Source: Parachlamydiales bacterium
GTDB taxonomy: Bacteria > Chlamydiota > Chlamydiia > Chlamydiales > SM23-39
DNA length: 52,320 nucleotides
NCBI GenBank assembly: GCA_016931275.1
Contig: JAFGFA010000007.1
Span: 1-52,320 of the forward strand
Direction of reading: 5' to 3'
A program made the translations under genes and the position numbers. The notes beneath the pieces were generated by a model that made no database searches, was not told the origin of the DNA, and saw only the letters and a list, made by a program, of their open reading frames with translations. This document shows, piece after piece, positions 37,884 through 47,570 of this stretch (its first letter is position 1; each line of letters opens with the position of its first letter).

Positions 37884-40022
37884 TTATTTTTTAACGAGGG
37901 ACAAGCCAACATTGAATCGGTCATCTGTTTGTGTATGCTGATAAGAAAAGCGGACTTTCCAACTCGTGCTGATCATTCTAAATAGATCTATTTTAAATTC
38001 ATTGTAGGAGGATTCGTTTTTTCGTCCCCATCCATGGTGAGATTCCATGAGACAGCTCCAGTAAGGAGTAAAACGAAAAAATCCCTTAAAAAGAAGGGTG
38101 TTTCTTCGGTCGGATAAGGGAGAACTTAACAGGTCTTCTTCAGAACGAGTTACATCAAGGTAAAAATTGGTGTGGTCTGTTTTTCTCCAGTCATATTTGG
38201 ATCGGTGACGAAATTCTGTGGCGAATGCAACGCTGGAACTTAATGTCCATCCAAGGCGTGCATTGGTATAATCGAAGAGATTTTTCTTAATGTTCCATGC
38301 GCTGTTTAGAGTGAATGTCACAGAAGAAAGATTGCATGTGCCGTCAAGATAGATTTTGGGTAAGATATCATACCCATCGAGAAAGGTCCGATTATACAAA
38401 TCAATATTAATGGATTGGAAATGGGGGTGAGTAAAACAGAAGAAATTTCCTAACCCTGCGGTACAATAGTTTATTTTGTGATAGCCATCATCAATGCTAA
38501 AGATAAATTTTTCGCCTAGAGTCGCAGTAGGTTTGGTCAAGCCGTCAAATCGGACATAAGGCTTTATACGATGTGTTGTTGAAGCATATTTTCGTTCTAA
38601 ATTGAGATGGGCGCTTCCTCCATAGTAAAGAGCAAACAATCCTTTGCTTTCAGAATGATTGGCATATCCTATGGCATTGATGCCAATTTCAGGAGTAACC
38701 GTGAGTGGTCCTTTTGTAAACGGTTTGTATAGAGAACTTTTACCCTGTATACGTCCGGCATGGATATTGTTGAGATAATCAGATAATTGATCTGAGTACG
38801 CCAAATCGAGATAAGAAAAAGAAAGCCATTGGGCAAAAATTATTCCTGTGGGACAAATCGTCAAAGGACGAAAATGCAAAAAGAGATAAGGGATCTCTTG
38901 TTTTAAAGTCTGAAAACTGTTTACGCGAGGAAGTACATGAAAAAAGGTGATGAGGTTTTTTTGTTGATTTCTAATAAGCAATTCTGTTTTTTTTGCAGTA
39001 TTAAGTTCAAAATCCTCGCTTCGAAAATCCCCCGGCATGTGGATGTCACTATACTTGTCGAAAGTGGCATGGGCTGTTGTTTTGTTTTTTTTGCTGTGAT
39101 GGGATAAGAAACCCTGAATCCGGTAACGTCTTCGTTTTTTGGGATCATTAGGTAACATGTCATTGGCAATATAACTTCGAGTATCGAAAAGGGTACGCTG
39201 ATGCTCCGGATGATATTCTGTTTCTAAAGCGGCGCCCAATCCTTTGGAGAGTTTTCTTTTTAAGCGATAATCGGCACGAATAAACATAAGAAAATCTTTC
39301 CAAGAGTAGACTTGATAACGCAAACTAGGTCTGGGGCCGGCCTTTTTATCCCATGTAACTTTATATTGCATGATGGGTTTTGAGAAGAATTTCTTTAAGT
39401 TCATTTTAAACGAAGGAAGCCATACTGTGGGGATTTTAAAGAGGCGGAACCGAACTTTTTTGGCAAACAATAAATCCTTTTGGAAGACATCGAGTTTTTT
39501 TGCATGGATGTCCCAAGAACTGTCCTTATTTTCACAAGTAGTGATAAAGACGTTTTTAACCTTGTAACTTCCGTCACTGTGAATTTTAATTTTATCGCCC
39601 CCTAAAAACCATGGAGCGGCAAAAGTTTTTCCTTCATATATAACCCCTGTTTTTTTGATAAAATCATATTCCAATTCTTCTCCGACAAAGACATGTTCCC
39701 TGTAGCGGATCATGAGGTCTCCTTCCGCTTCGACACGGTGAACCCATTGCCCTTTTTCTTTTCGCTGAATGTATTGAATGGTTTTTGCTTGTATCCGTAT
39801 TTGATCGCTATAAATGACTCCTCCTTCGTGAGTCACTAAAATTCCATTGGAATAGGTTGGATTTTTTAGATCTACAAAAACTTCTGCCGAAAGAGGGAGC
39901 TTTTTTGGTTTTTTTGTATCAGCGCGAAGAATCCCTTTTTTGATGATCGTGTTGCGAATATCGTTAGCTTCAAGATGGCCAAAACAATAAAACAAGGCTA
40001 AAAAACTCAATATGATTTTCAT
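37884..40022 (-). CDS. LptD/OstA-like outer-membrane LPS assembly protein
   Basis: 712 aa. Signal peptide at 1-19 (cleavage probably after LEA). The N-terminal OstA/LptA-type beta-jellyroll (about 45-190) shows AEGDLMIRYREHVFVGEELEYD and GVIYEGKTF, then VFITTCENKDSSWDIHAKK, a segment typical of LptD just before its barrel. The rest (about 210-712) alternates short polar and aromatic strands as in a large OM barrel and ends in FNVGLSLVKK. LptD inserts lipopolysaccharide into the outer leaflet with LptE. Homology is by pattern; E. coli LptD is about 784 aa. Downstream of the HEAT gene in the same orientation. Confidence 0.75.
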   Translation of the reverse strand: MKIILSFLALFYCFGHLEANDIRNTIIKKGILRADTKKPKKLPLSAEVFVDLKNPTYSNGILVTHEGGVIYSDQIRIQAKTIQYIQRKEKGQWVHRVEAEGDLMIRYREHVFVGEELEYDFIKKTGVIYEGKTFAAPWFLGGDKIKIHSDGSYKVKNVFITTCENKDSSWDIHAKKLDVFQKDLLFAKKVRFRLFKIPTVWLPSFKMNLKKFFSKPIMQYKVTWDKKAGPRPSLRYQVYSWKDFLMFIRADYRLKRKLSKGLGAALETEYHPEHQRTLFDTRSYIANDMLPNDPKKRRRYRIQGFLSHHSKKNKTTAHATFDKYSDIHMPGDFRSEDFELNTAKKTELLIRNQQKNLITFFHVLPRVNSFQTLKQEIPYLFLHFRPLTICPTGIIFAQWLSFSYLDLAYSDQLSDYLNNIHAGRIQGKSSLYKPFTKGPLTVTPEIGINAIGYANHSESKGLFALYYGGSAHLNLERKYASTTHRIKPYVRFDGLTKPTATLGEKFIFSIDDGYHKINYCTAGLGNFFCFTHPHFQSINIDLYNRTFLDGYDILPKIYLDGTCNLSSVTFTLNSAWNIKKNLFDYTNARLGWTLSSSVAFATEFRHRSKYDWRKTDHTNFYLDVTRSEEDLLSSPLSDRRNTLLFKGFFRFTPYWSCLMESHHGWGRKNESSYNEFKIDLFRMISTSWKVRFSYQHTQTDDRFNVGLSLVKK

Positions 40023-40069
40023 GAGCAGGAATGAAAAATTTTAACATCAGTCTAACGAAAAAGAGATTA

Positions 40070-41731
40070 TTATTCTGCTCTTTTCATGAGATAACCTGCA
40101 AAAACATACCTATTGAAAGGATGAATAGACATAAATGCTTCCAAAAACGCATTGATATCCTCTCCTTCATCCGTAAGAGCAGCGAAAGTGTCGATGAGCA
40201 ATTTGGTCGTTTCATCGGAAGAAAGATCATAGGGCGATGTATCGGAATGATTTTGACTAGGCGTAGGAGGGGAAATTCTTATGATATGCGATGTTCCAAT
40301 TTGCTGGATCCAGCGAAGCATATTTTTTTTAGAACCTTCTTGTTCTCCTAATCGGAATAAAGCTACATTGCAATAGTTTCGAATAAGAGGAGAACCTAAT
40401 ATATTGGATCCTTCTTTAAGTAATTCAATGGCTTTAGCGGAGCGGACATTTTCTAGAAGGTCAATTAGAGTTGGAATGAGAGGATTATTGCGCTCATAAA
40501 ATAAGGTTCGGGCAATAGAGAGAAAAGTTTCTTCGGGGAGATCAAGAGTATGACGCAAAAGATATTCTTTGACTCTTATTGTTACTAACGGATCGATTGG
40601 ATCCTTCTGTTGAAGAGGGGAAAATACATAATGCCAGGATTGGAGAGATCTTCCGGGAGAATACTTCGATATGATCGCCGCATCTCCTTCTTTAACTCGA
40701 AAAATTTTTAGAAGATTATTATAGCAGCGGGGGTCTTTGCGGAGCAATAAGGAGATTGTTGCATTTAAAGATACGTCAGGATCCAAATCTTCCTGGAATT
40801 TTGCGAGGAGATTCTCTCCTCCAGCAACATCTCCTAAAAGAGAAAGGGCAAAGAGATTTTTCTTCAGGGCTAAAGCAATAATTTTGTCTAAAACTTCGCC
40901 TTGTCCCAAAGACAAAAGAGCTGCATTAGCTGCTAATTGGACATTTTCAATAGGGGAGATACAGAGTTTTTTTATTTGTTCTAGACAAGTATAATCATGG
41001 AGTTTTCCGAGAACTTTAAGAGTCGCTTCCTTTTCGGCATGTGGTGCTGAAGACAATTTTTTTCTAAGGATAGGCAAAAGATCGTCTCTTGAAAAATTTC
41101 CAACACTATGAATTGCTTCGAGGCGCACATCGATATTGGGATCGGATAAAAGATCATAAAAGACCGCTTTTGCTTGATAAGTCGGAATCATTGCGAAAAG
41201 AGGCGGAAAAAACGGTTTAAACATGGAAGGAAGGCGATACATCAATGCTTCGATTTGTCCTGCAGCAGCGCTGTGATTACGGGAGGCTAGAATATAGGCG
41301 GCTTCAAATCTGATCGGAAGAGAATAAGAACTCATTGCTTTAATAAGTATAGGATCGATTCGATCATCATTTAAACGGGATAAAAACTGAATTGCCATCA
41401 TCTGAATAGAAATGTCCATACTGTGGACACCTTTTTCTAATAGGTCTAAACATCGGGAAGAAGCGGCCATGCCAGCTCCTATCATTGTTAACTTTTGAAT
41501 TTCTAAATTATGATTTTCTATGCCTCGAGCGAGAAGTATATAGCCGATGTTTTGCAACAATGTATAATCATGCCCTTCTTCTTTAGCTTTTGATCGGTAG
41601 GCTTTAACAGCTTCTTCAATTTTATCGGACTGAGCAAGGTATAAAATATGAGCAGAAGATAATGTCTCATCGGCATACAACAACGAAAAAAAACATAGAA
41701 AGATTATGCTTCGTTGGATAAATAGTCCCAT
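40070..41731 (-). CDS. Exported HEAT-repeat protein
   Basis: 553 aa. N-terminal signal peptide (hydrophobic 6-18, then YADE). The rest is a solenoid of paired helices of HEAT/PBS-lyase type, e.g. NIDVRLEAIHSVGNFSRDDL, ENVQLAANAALLSLGQGE and DPDVSLNATISLLL. No catalytic motif is seen; such exported solenoids bind protein partners. The gene overlaps the 3' end of maf by 28 nt and is followed after 47 nt by the LptD-like gene, so an envelope-assembly role in the same operon is possible but unproven. Confidence 0.78.
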   Translation of the reverse strand: MGLFIQRSIIFLCFFSLLYADETLSSAHILYLAQSDKIEEAVKAYRSKAKEEGHDYTLLQNIGYILLARGIENHNLEIQKLTMIGAGMAASSRCLDLLEKGVHSMDISIQMMAIQFLSRLNDDRIDPILIKAMSSYSLPIRFEAAYILASRNHSAAAGQIEALMYRLPSMFKPFFPPLFAMIPTYQAKAVFYDLLSDPNIDVRLEAIHSVGNFSRDDLLPILRKKLSSAPHAEKEATLKVLGKLHDYTCLEQIKKLCISPIENVQLAANAALLSLGQGEVLDKIIALALKKNLFALSLLGDVAGGENLLAKFQEDLDPDVSLNATISLLLRKDPRCYNNLLKIFRVKEGDAAIISKYSPGRSLQSWHYVFSPLQQKDPIDPLVTIRVKEYLLRHTLDLPEETFLSIARTLFYERNNPLIPTLIDLLENVRSAKAIELLKEGSNILGSPLIRNYCNVALFRLGEQEGSKKNMLRWIQQIGTSHIIRISPPTPSQNHSDTSPYDLSSDETTKLLIDTFAALTDEGEDINAFLEAFMSIHPFNRYVFAGYLMKRAE

Positions 41732-42291
41732 AAATCAATGCCTATTTTCAATAAGAGCTCTCGTAATGTGTTAATCGGCAGTCCCATAACGTTATAAGGG
41801 CAACCGGTCATATGTTTCACAATAATGCTCCCGCTTTTCTGTATAGCATATCCTCCTGCTTTATCAAGAAAATAAAAATGGCGATGGTACGCTTCTATCT
41901 GTTTTTCCGTCAGCAAATGAAAGAGAATTTTTGTTTCTTCCGCTTGAGTGTGAAAATGGTTTTGATCAACGACGCATACCCCGGTGAAAACGGAATGTTC
42001 GGTTCCGGAGAGTTGTTGTAGCATTGTATGCGCCTCTTGTTCATCTTTAGGCTTGGTATAGAGAGTATGGTTTGCAAAGACGACCGTATCTGCCGTGATA
42101 ATAATATCATTAGGATGTTTTTTAGCGAGGGAAAGAGCTTTTTCATAGGCCAGCGTCTGACAGTATTTTTGGGGATTTCCTCCAAATAAAATAGCTGATT
42201 CATCAATAGAAGGGTCTATTTGAACAAAAGGTAAGGAAAAATAGGACAAAATTTCTTTTCTTCGAGGAGAACAGGAACCTAATATAAACAT
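41704..42291 (-). CDS. maf: Maf-type nucleotide pyrophosphatase
   Basis: 195 aa from MFILGSCSPRR at 42291, with GGAG upstream; an upstream in-frame start would add twelve atypical residues. Maf/HAM1-fold motifs: SCSPRRKEIL, DESAIL, ADTVVF (catalytic Asp), TGVCVV and DKAGGYAIQ. Hydrolyses non-canonical or modified nucleoside triphosphates (often dTTP/UTP class) and can influence septation when overexpressed. First of the maf-HEAT-lptD unit. Confidence 0.95.
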   Translation of the reverse strand: MFILGSCSPRRKEILSYFSLPFVQIDPSIDESAILFGGNPQKYCQTLAYEKALSLAKKHPNDIIITADTVVFANHTLYTKPKDEQEAHTMLQQLSGTEHSVFTGVCVVDQNHFHTQAEETKILFHLLTEKQIEAYHRHFYFLDKAGGYAIQKSGSIIVKHMTGCPYNVMGLPINTLRELLLKIGIDLWDYLSNEA

Positions 42292-42397
42292 TTGTGTTGC
42301 TCCATGTTGATCATCTATTATGAACAATTATGACCAATTTTCAAAGAGATAGTTTTGTTTTTAGGGACTGTTTTTCTTGTTCTTTTCTAAGCTTATA

Positions 42398-44299
42398 TTA
42401 TTTTTTCTTTGGCTTCTGGGGAGAAGATAATGTCTTTTCCGTATGATAATCAATCCAGATAGGAGAGCTCCATGCGATTTCTCCATCTTCTTGCTCTACT
42501 CGCAAGTAGTAGTACAGAAAGGGAGTTTTAGAATTTTTGCTATGTAATGCAATGGAATCAATAGCTTCGCTATCATCGAGGGTAAATTCCCATTCGTTTC
42601 CTTGTGGATGAAAGGATTTGAATACTTTTCCGCATCGTATAAGAGTAATTTCTTTAAGAGGAAGTGTGCCGATAACAAATCCCGATATATGACGATTATA
42701 CATAAGACCGGGTTTTTTGATGGTGTCGAGTTCAGAACCCATAGGCATTTCTGCTATGTTAAAACCTAGTAAGATCTGAGGCCCTGTCGTAGCGTAACAT
42801 GATCTATTGTATAATGCAGTAAAAAGTGCATCTCTCGTTTGATCTTTAGCAATGATCGCCGTCAATCCGGGAGAGTACTGTTTTTGATCGGAGTCATAAA
42901 ATGAGCTATATGCTCCTCTGTCATCCAGTCCCCCTGCAACAAAACCAAAACGACAATTATGGTTTAACGCCCGGATAATGGAACCCTCTGCTGCCTCGGT
43001 AGCTTTCTTTTTTTCCGTAGCAATCGGTTTTAAATTTTTTTCTTTAACGGTGCATTCAGAAGAACCCCATGCATTATAGATTTCTACAACTCTTTCAAAA
43101 AGAGGATGAAACTCTTCAAAGTTAAAAGTTGTTTTAGATCCCATCGTAAAAGTTGGGATAGAAAGAAGATCTTTTGGTTGAAATGACTTGTAGATTTTTT
43201 TTAAGGAATTGTATTTTGCCTCTTTTCTGCGAAGAATAGGCTTATGGTCCTTATGATGAATGAACAAACGCATGCCTTCCATTTTTGGTTCTCCTACCCA
43301 TTGAAATCCTAAAAAGGTAGTAAATCGATCATCCTCATTAAATTCTGAAATATGAATATCGATTTTTTTCCATATGTCAGAGGACGTTTCCGTTTCTGCA
43401 TCAAAAGAAGAAGTTGCAAAAAACTGCATTCCTCTATCATCACGAAAATGTCTTAAACAAGCATCGATATTTTCCTCAGAATCCACTCGTTCCGATTCGC
43501 CATGTAAAAGACCCCAGAGCAATTGATTTTCGTTGTCAAAAAAGCATTTGATTGGATTGGAGAAGTAGACTTGTTTTGTTTTTAGATTGGTCAAACGAAG
43601 ACGATAAGTTCCCGGTTCATTGAAATAGAGGTTGGGAAGGGTTAAAAATCCCGTCTCAGGAATAAATAATTTCCAAGACAAGTTTTCCCTAAGATTTTCA
43701 TAGGAAAGTTCGATAAGCGTTCCTTCAGGAGCATTGTTGGTGAGATTTCCAAATTCATCTTCAAAACGAATGATTACATCAAACCGTTTATTGCGCATGA
43801 CAAATGAGGGAGTAATAATATTGAGATTTTGCAAGACGTTTCCGCGAATATCTACGAAAAAAAAATCTGGTTCGGAAAAATTGTTTTTTCCTTTTATATC
43901 ATAGGAAAGAGAAAAAGGCTTTTTTCTTTGAGTATATAATTGTGCACGATTTCCCTGTTTAAGAGCTTCCTTTTTTGTTGCAGAGCCAATAACAATAGAA
44001 AAGGGTTGTTCTTCGTTAATGGTCAAAGGCAACTTGAATTCAAATAAGGATGTGTCTCCTTTTACCGGGGATCCTTGCACTTTTTTGTTATTAGGAAGTT
44101 CTAGGAATATAAGATTCTCTTTCAGTTTAAGATTGGTTTGGGGGATTTCCCAGTCATAATATCCCTCTTCGGAGTGGATGTTAAAACGAATCGAAGTGCC
44201 TTTGGGAAGAGTTTGAGTAGGAGTATAGACAAATTTCCACTGTCCGATTTCTCCTGCACATATTTGTTGAGGTTCACAAGCACAAATAGCATGTCGCAT
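42398..44299 (-). CDS. DUF3604 protein, PHP-like with degenerate metal site
   Basis: 633 aa with no signal peptide. The N-terminal half is beta-rich. The DUF3604 region starts near residue 260 (LLWGLLHGESERVDSEENI) and continues with DRGMQFFATSSFDA, FLGFQWVG, VEIYNAWGSSE, FGFVAGGLDDRG and NRSCYATTGPQILLGF. This family is related to PHP metal-dependent phosphoesterases. The family motif GDLHGHS reads GLLHGES here and TDHD reads SSFD, so key metal ligands appear lost. Biochemical role unknown; transcribed alone, upstream of maf. Confidence 0.85.
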   Translation of the reverse strand: MRHAICACEPQQICAGEIGQWKFVYTPTQTLPKGTSIRFNIHSEEGYYDWEIPQTNLKLKENLIFLELPNNKKVQGSPVKGDTSLFEFKLPLTINEEQPFSIVIGSATKKEALKQGNRAQLYTQRKKPFSLSYDIKGKNNFSEPDFFFVDIRGNVLQNLNIITPSFVMRNKRFDVIIRFEDEFGNLTNNAPEGTLIELSYENLRENLSWKLFIPETGFLTLPNLYFNEPGTYRLRLTNLKTKQVYFSNPIKCFFDNENQLLWGLLHGESERVDSEENIDACLRHFRDDRGMQFFATSSFDAETETSSDIWKKIDIHISEFNEDDRFTTFLGFQWVGEPKMEGMRLFIHHKDHKPILRRKEAKYNSLKKIYKSFQPKDLLSIPTFTMGSKTTFNFEEFHPLFERVVEIYNAWGSSECTVKEKNLKPIATEKKKATEAAEGSIIRALNHNCRFGFVAGGLDDRGAYSSFYDSDQKQYSPGLTAIIAKDQTRDALFTALYNRSCYATTGPQILLGFNIAEMPMGSELDTIKKPGLMYNRHISGFVIGTLPLKEITLIRCGKVFKSFHPQGNEWEFTLDDSEAIDSIALHSKNSKTPFLYYYLRVEQEDGEIAWSSPIWIDYHTEKTLSSPQKPKKK

Positions 44300-44629
44300 A
44301 AAGTTCTCCCAATTTTGTCGTCGTGATTATGGCAGATAAAAATTTGTTTTTCAACGCATTTATAGGAGGATCATAGAAATAAGGAATGTGAAATACCTTT
44401 TTGTTCTCGGAGGAATTTTCGTCTCTGTTCACAAAAGAAGTTTTCTTTAAAAGGATTGTAGAACTCTTCAAAAAAAGATGTTTCAGTCCTTTTCTAGACA
44501 AGAATCATTGGAGAGTTAAATTTTTTCTTTGAAAAATGTGTTGAAAAAAAAACAAAAAATCGCCTTATTGTAAAGAACAATTTTTCGAGTAACACAAATG
44601 TTACGAGAGTTATTAAGGTTTTTTTGTAT
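44300..44629. other. Divergent intergenic region DUF3604 / Asp-box gene
   Basis: 330 nt without a credible gene. AT-rich, presumably holding divergent promoters. On the plus side TTGAAA (44541-44546) with a 19-nt spacer to TATTGT is only a weak promoter match. The inverted pair GTAAC/GTTAC near 44589-44604 is short. No RNA gene seen. Confidence 0.5.
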
Positions 44630-46177
44630 ATGAAAAATTTGTTTTTAACGTGTTTGCTGTGGTGGGGAACTTATGTTTATGCTCAATTGGATTGGTCTCC
44701 TCCAATAAATCTGTCAGATCCTGGTTACTCTTGCGACAGTCAGCAAGTAGCTATGAATGATTTAGGGCATGCGATTACTATTTGGCGTCAAAAAGATGGA
44801 TCTTATTATAACATTTTTGTTTCATATACCGCAGATTATGGTGCGACATGGTCTTCTCCGCAGCTTATTTCGCAAACGGGAAAAAACAATTTAACTCCTC
44901 AAGTAATTCTCAATGATTTGGGACACGCTATTGCTACCTGGAGTTCTAACAATACGATACACGTAGTGTCTTCTGCGGATTATGGGGCGAGCTGGTCTTC
45001 TATACAGACTTTATCTGCAGGATATGCGATCGACCCTGAAGTGGACTTAGACGCTTCAGGGAATGCGATTTTGATTTGGAGAGAAATTTCAGGTTCGGTT
45101 CGAATAAAAGTGTCTCATTCAGCTGATGCTGGAGTAACTTGGTCTTCAGGAATGTTTATTTCCAGTGCTGCTTCCTATTCTCCTAAAATAGTTCTAGATG
45201 CATTTGGACACGCTATTGCGGTTTGGCAGCAACAAGGCACAACTTCTTATATCATTGTAGCTTCTTATTCTTTGGATTACGGAGCGAGTTGGTCTATTGC
45301 TTCCGATATATCGGAAGTCACAGTGAGTTCCGAATTTCCTCAAATCACTTTGGACAATAGTGGAAATGCTGTGGCTGTTTGGCGACAGCAGAGTAACAAT
45401 TCCGTTCAAATTTCCTATTCTTCGGATTATGGAGTGAATTGGTCAGCAGTTCAGACTCTTTCTATCATAGGAAATGTTGTCCAGGATCCTCAAATCTCTA
45501 TGAATACATCCGGGAATGTGGTTTCGATATGGAGAGAACTTCTCTCAGGAACCACTTATGGCATTAAAGCCGTTTATTCTTCCGATTATGGAGCGAGCTG
45601 GTCTTCTCCTGTAACGATATCCGATCCTACCCATTCTGCGATAAGGCCTAAGATCGGTATAAATGATAGCATGGCGATTGCAACTTTTCAGCAAGCTTTA
45701 GGAGCTTTTCAGGGAATATTTGCCACAGATTCTTCTGATTTTGGCATCACTTGGTCTTCTTTAGATACTTTATCGGAAATGGGATATTATTCTCTTATGC
45801 CGGATATGGCGATTACTAGAAGTTCTATTGTCGTATGGGCTCGGTCAGATGGAACGAATGCTATAATCCAAGCTTCTTATGAGCATCCTTTACCACCATC
45901 TCCTACCATTTATGGATCGACGAGCAAAGAGGTCTTTCCTCTTAGGATCGATCTTCAAAATGTCATTATCTGTGATCCTATAGAAGATTCGGGTACCTAT
46001 AAGCTTTATGCGGACAGTTCCCTTACCATCTTGTTACAATCGATTTTTGCAACGAATACAAGGGTTTATTTTTATGATCATCTGCAAAAAAAAGGAGAGT
46101 CAAAAACCTATTATGTCACATGGACTAGTGAAGGAGGGGATGTGTCGGAGCCCTCATCTGTAACTATAGTGCGATGA
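44630..46177 (+). CDS. Secreted Asp-box (BNR/sialidase-like) beta-propeller protein
   Basis: 515 aa. Signal peptide MKNLFLTCLLWWGTYVYAQ. The body contains seven Asp-boxes of the type S.DYGASWSS (e.g. TADYGATWSS, SADAGVTWSS, SSDYGVNWSA, SSDFGITWSS), each paired with a strand such as LD.SGNAVAVWRQ, giving a predicted seven-bladed propeller. A C-terminal module of about 90 residues from SPTIYGSTSKEVF resembles a fibronectin/Ig-like fold. The sialidase arginine triad is not evident, so it is more likely a binding or adhesion protein. TTG 44624 is an alternative start, 5 nt after AAGG. The OM-barrel gene follows after 32 nt. Confidence 0.8.
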   Translation: MKNLFLTCLLWWGTYVYAQLDWSPPINLSDPGYSCDSQQVAMNDLGHAITIWRQKDGSYYNIFVSYTADYGATWSSPQLISQTGKNNLTPQVILNDLGHAIATWSSNNTIHVVSSADYGASWSSIQTLSAGYAIDPEVDLDASGNAILIWREISGSVRIKVSHSADAGVTWSSGMFISSAASYSPKIVLDAFGHAIAVWQQQGTTSYIIVASYSLDYGASWSIASDISEVTVSSEFPQITLDNSGNAVAVWRQQSNNSVQISYSSDYGVNWSAVQTLSIIGNVVQDPQISMNTSGNVVSIWRELLSGTTYGIKAVYSSDYGASWSSPVTISDPTHSAIRPKIGINDSMAIATFQQALGAFQGIFATDSSDFGITWSSLDTLSEMGYYSLMPDMAITRSSIVVWARSDGTNAIIQASYEHPLPPSPTIYGSTSKEVFPLRIDLQNVIICDPIEDSGTYKLYADSSLTILLQSIFATNTRVYFYDHLQKKGESKTYYVTWTSEGGDVSEPSSVTIVR

Positions 46178-46209
46178 AGATATTTTTTAACATTGTTAGG
46201 GGAAGTTAT

Positions 46210-46854
46210 ATGAATAAACGTAGAGAGTTGTATTGGATATTTCTTGGTGTTTTTCTAGCGGTTTTGTTTACTCATCATGAAGCAAGAGCACAACAAACCA
46301 ATGTTCCTATAAAGGAGAACAAATACAACTCTTTTAAAACCATATGGGAGATAAAACCTTCCTATTTTCATTTTCAGGATAATACTTTTAGGGATATTTT
46401 GGGCTCAGGACATGGAATGTTTAGCGTTGAGATAGATTGGCTAATATGCCATTTCTTGGCTTTGTTTGCCGAAGCGGGCTATCTTTATACTAAAGGCCAT
46501 ACTCTTCAAGAGCAGATACCAACCTCTTTGCAGGTAGTTCCCCTATCTCTAGGATTAAAAGGAATTTTTTCCATGAACTCCTTAGCCGGATTATATGCAA
46601 AAATAGGGCCAAATTGGTTATATCTCAAAGAACATAGCGATTATTCTTATTTTCAGCATAACGTAGATAAAAATACTTTTGGGGTTACTGCGGGTGTAGG
46701 ACTATTTCTCCATATTGCAGAACATATGTGTTTAGATTTTTTCTCGAATTATCTGTATGGGAAAAAACATTATATTGATCGTTATAGCAATACTAGAATA
46801 AAGAGATATTTTGGGGGTTTTCAATTCGGAATTGGCTTCGCTTTTGCTTATTAA
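46210..46854 (+). CDS. Small outer-membrane beta-barrel protein
   Basis: 214 aa from ATG 46210 with GGGGAAG upstream; an in-frame ATG at 46174 would add twelve residues. Signal peptide ends near AQQ. The mature part alternates hydrophobic and polar residues as in an 8-strand barrel (SVEIDWLICHFLALFAEAGY, GLYAKIGPNWLYL, FGVTAGVGLFLHI, FGGFQFGIGFAFAY) and ends in an aromatic residue, the usual OM-barrel insertion signal. It resembles OmpW/OprF-type barrels in form only. Directly behind the Asp-box gene and probably co-transcribed; it could anchor or display that protein. Confidence 0.72.
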   Translation: MNKRRELYWIFLGVFLAVLFTHHEARAQQTNVPIKENKYNSFKTIWEIKPSYFHFQDNTFRDILGSGHGMFSVEIDWLICHFLALFAEAGYLYTKGHTLQEQIPTSLQVVPLSLGLKGIFSMNSLAGLYAKIGPNWLYLKEHSDYSYFQHNVDKNTFGVTAGVGLFLHIAEHMCLDFFSNYLYGKKHYIDRYSNTRIKRYFGGFQFGIGFAFAY

Positions 46855-47196
46855 TGGAAAGGGTTTATAAGGGAATATGTTTTGAATTTTTCAATATTTT
46901 TTTTGCTATCAAAAAATTCTGTAGTTTTAGTTGTCTTACACTTCTCGTTAAAGAGAAAAAATTCTTGCTAGTTGAATTTAGAGGGGATTTATCTTGTATT
47001 ATTCTGATTTTTAATTACTTGAAACTGCTTTTTCGATTTTGTCTTTTATGGAAGTGTAGAATTAAAATTTTAATTAATTAAAGCTAAAGAGTTTTTAAAC
47101 AAAATTAAACATTAAAACCGTTTATTTATTTTATTTTAATCGGTTTTTGTTTATAATAATTTATTATTAATAATTTTTTATATAGGAGATAAATTT
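46855..47196. other. AT-rich intergenic region before an orphan gene
   Basis: 342 nt. Just after the barrel gene a weak hairpin, TTGAA/TTCAA followed by eight T (about 46879-46905), may end that transcript. AAAACCG (47114-47120) and CGGTTTT (47141-47147) form a second stem with a 20-nt loop. TATAAT at 47152-47157 is a possible -10 for the next gene, but no -35 is convincing. An ORF in 46854-47081 has no ribosome-binding site or recognisable domain and is not accepted as a gene. Confidence 0.45.
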
Positions 47197-47550
47197 ATGG
47201 CTATTCCAAACTTTCCTTGTATTCTATGCTTCGATCCAAGAGGAGGAGTTTTTGGCGTTCTACCAAATTCGAAACATGAGGAAGGAAGAAATATTTTTAG
47301 GGAATTAGTTCGAAAAATGTCTTCCATATCTTTCTTATTTAGCCTAGCTATGGAATCTGCAAAGAGGTTTGCAGAAGAGTCCGGTACAAGGCTAGCTAAA
47401 AAGGTAAGTAATTGGAGTGATCATTTTGATCTCTGGGTCAATAGTACACGTTTGGCTAAAAAAATAATGGCTTTGAATCATCGGATTTTTCCTCAAGATT
47501 CCGTATTGAAGAATGAATCTGTCAGATCTTGCTCCTCTCTGGGTTTATAA
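47197..47550 (+). CDS. Hypothetical protein, orphan
   Basis: 117 aa, not recognised. Strong ribosome-binding site (TAGGAGA, about 8 nt before the ATG) and a perfect terminator downstream support a real gene. No signal peptide or membrane segment. A Cys/Pro-containing N-terminus is followed by an amphipathic helical middle (REL.RKMSSISFLFSLAME) and basic segments with a repeated RLAKK motif (residues 65-69 and 87-91). Size and isolation would fit a small lineage-specific or effector-like protein, but that is inference. Confidence 0.6.
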   Translation: MAIPNFPCILCFDPRGGVFGVLPNSKHEEGRNIFRELVRKMSSISFLFSLAMESAKRFAEESGTRLAKKVSNWSDHFDLWVNSTRLAKKIMALNHRIFPQDSVLKNESVRSCSSLGL

Positions 47551-47570
47551 TTAAGTTTTTTTAAACCTTA

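Noticed and set aside
44630-46177. Functional exo-sialidase
   Set aside because: Asp-boxes are present, but the arginine triad and the catalytic Tyr/Glu arrangement cannot be identified, so only a propeller fold is claimed.
46854-47081. 75-codon frame starting at the last bases of the barrel gene
   Set aside because: No ribosome-binding site, low-complexity hydrophobic/aromatic composition typical of AT-rich non-coding DNA, and no recognisable domain.
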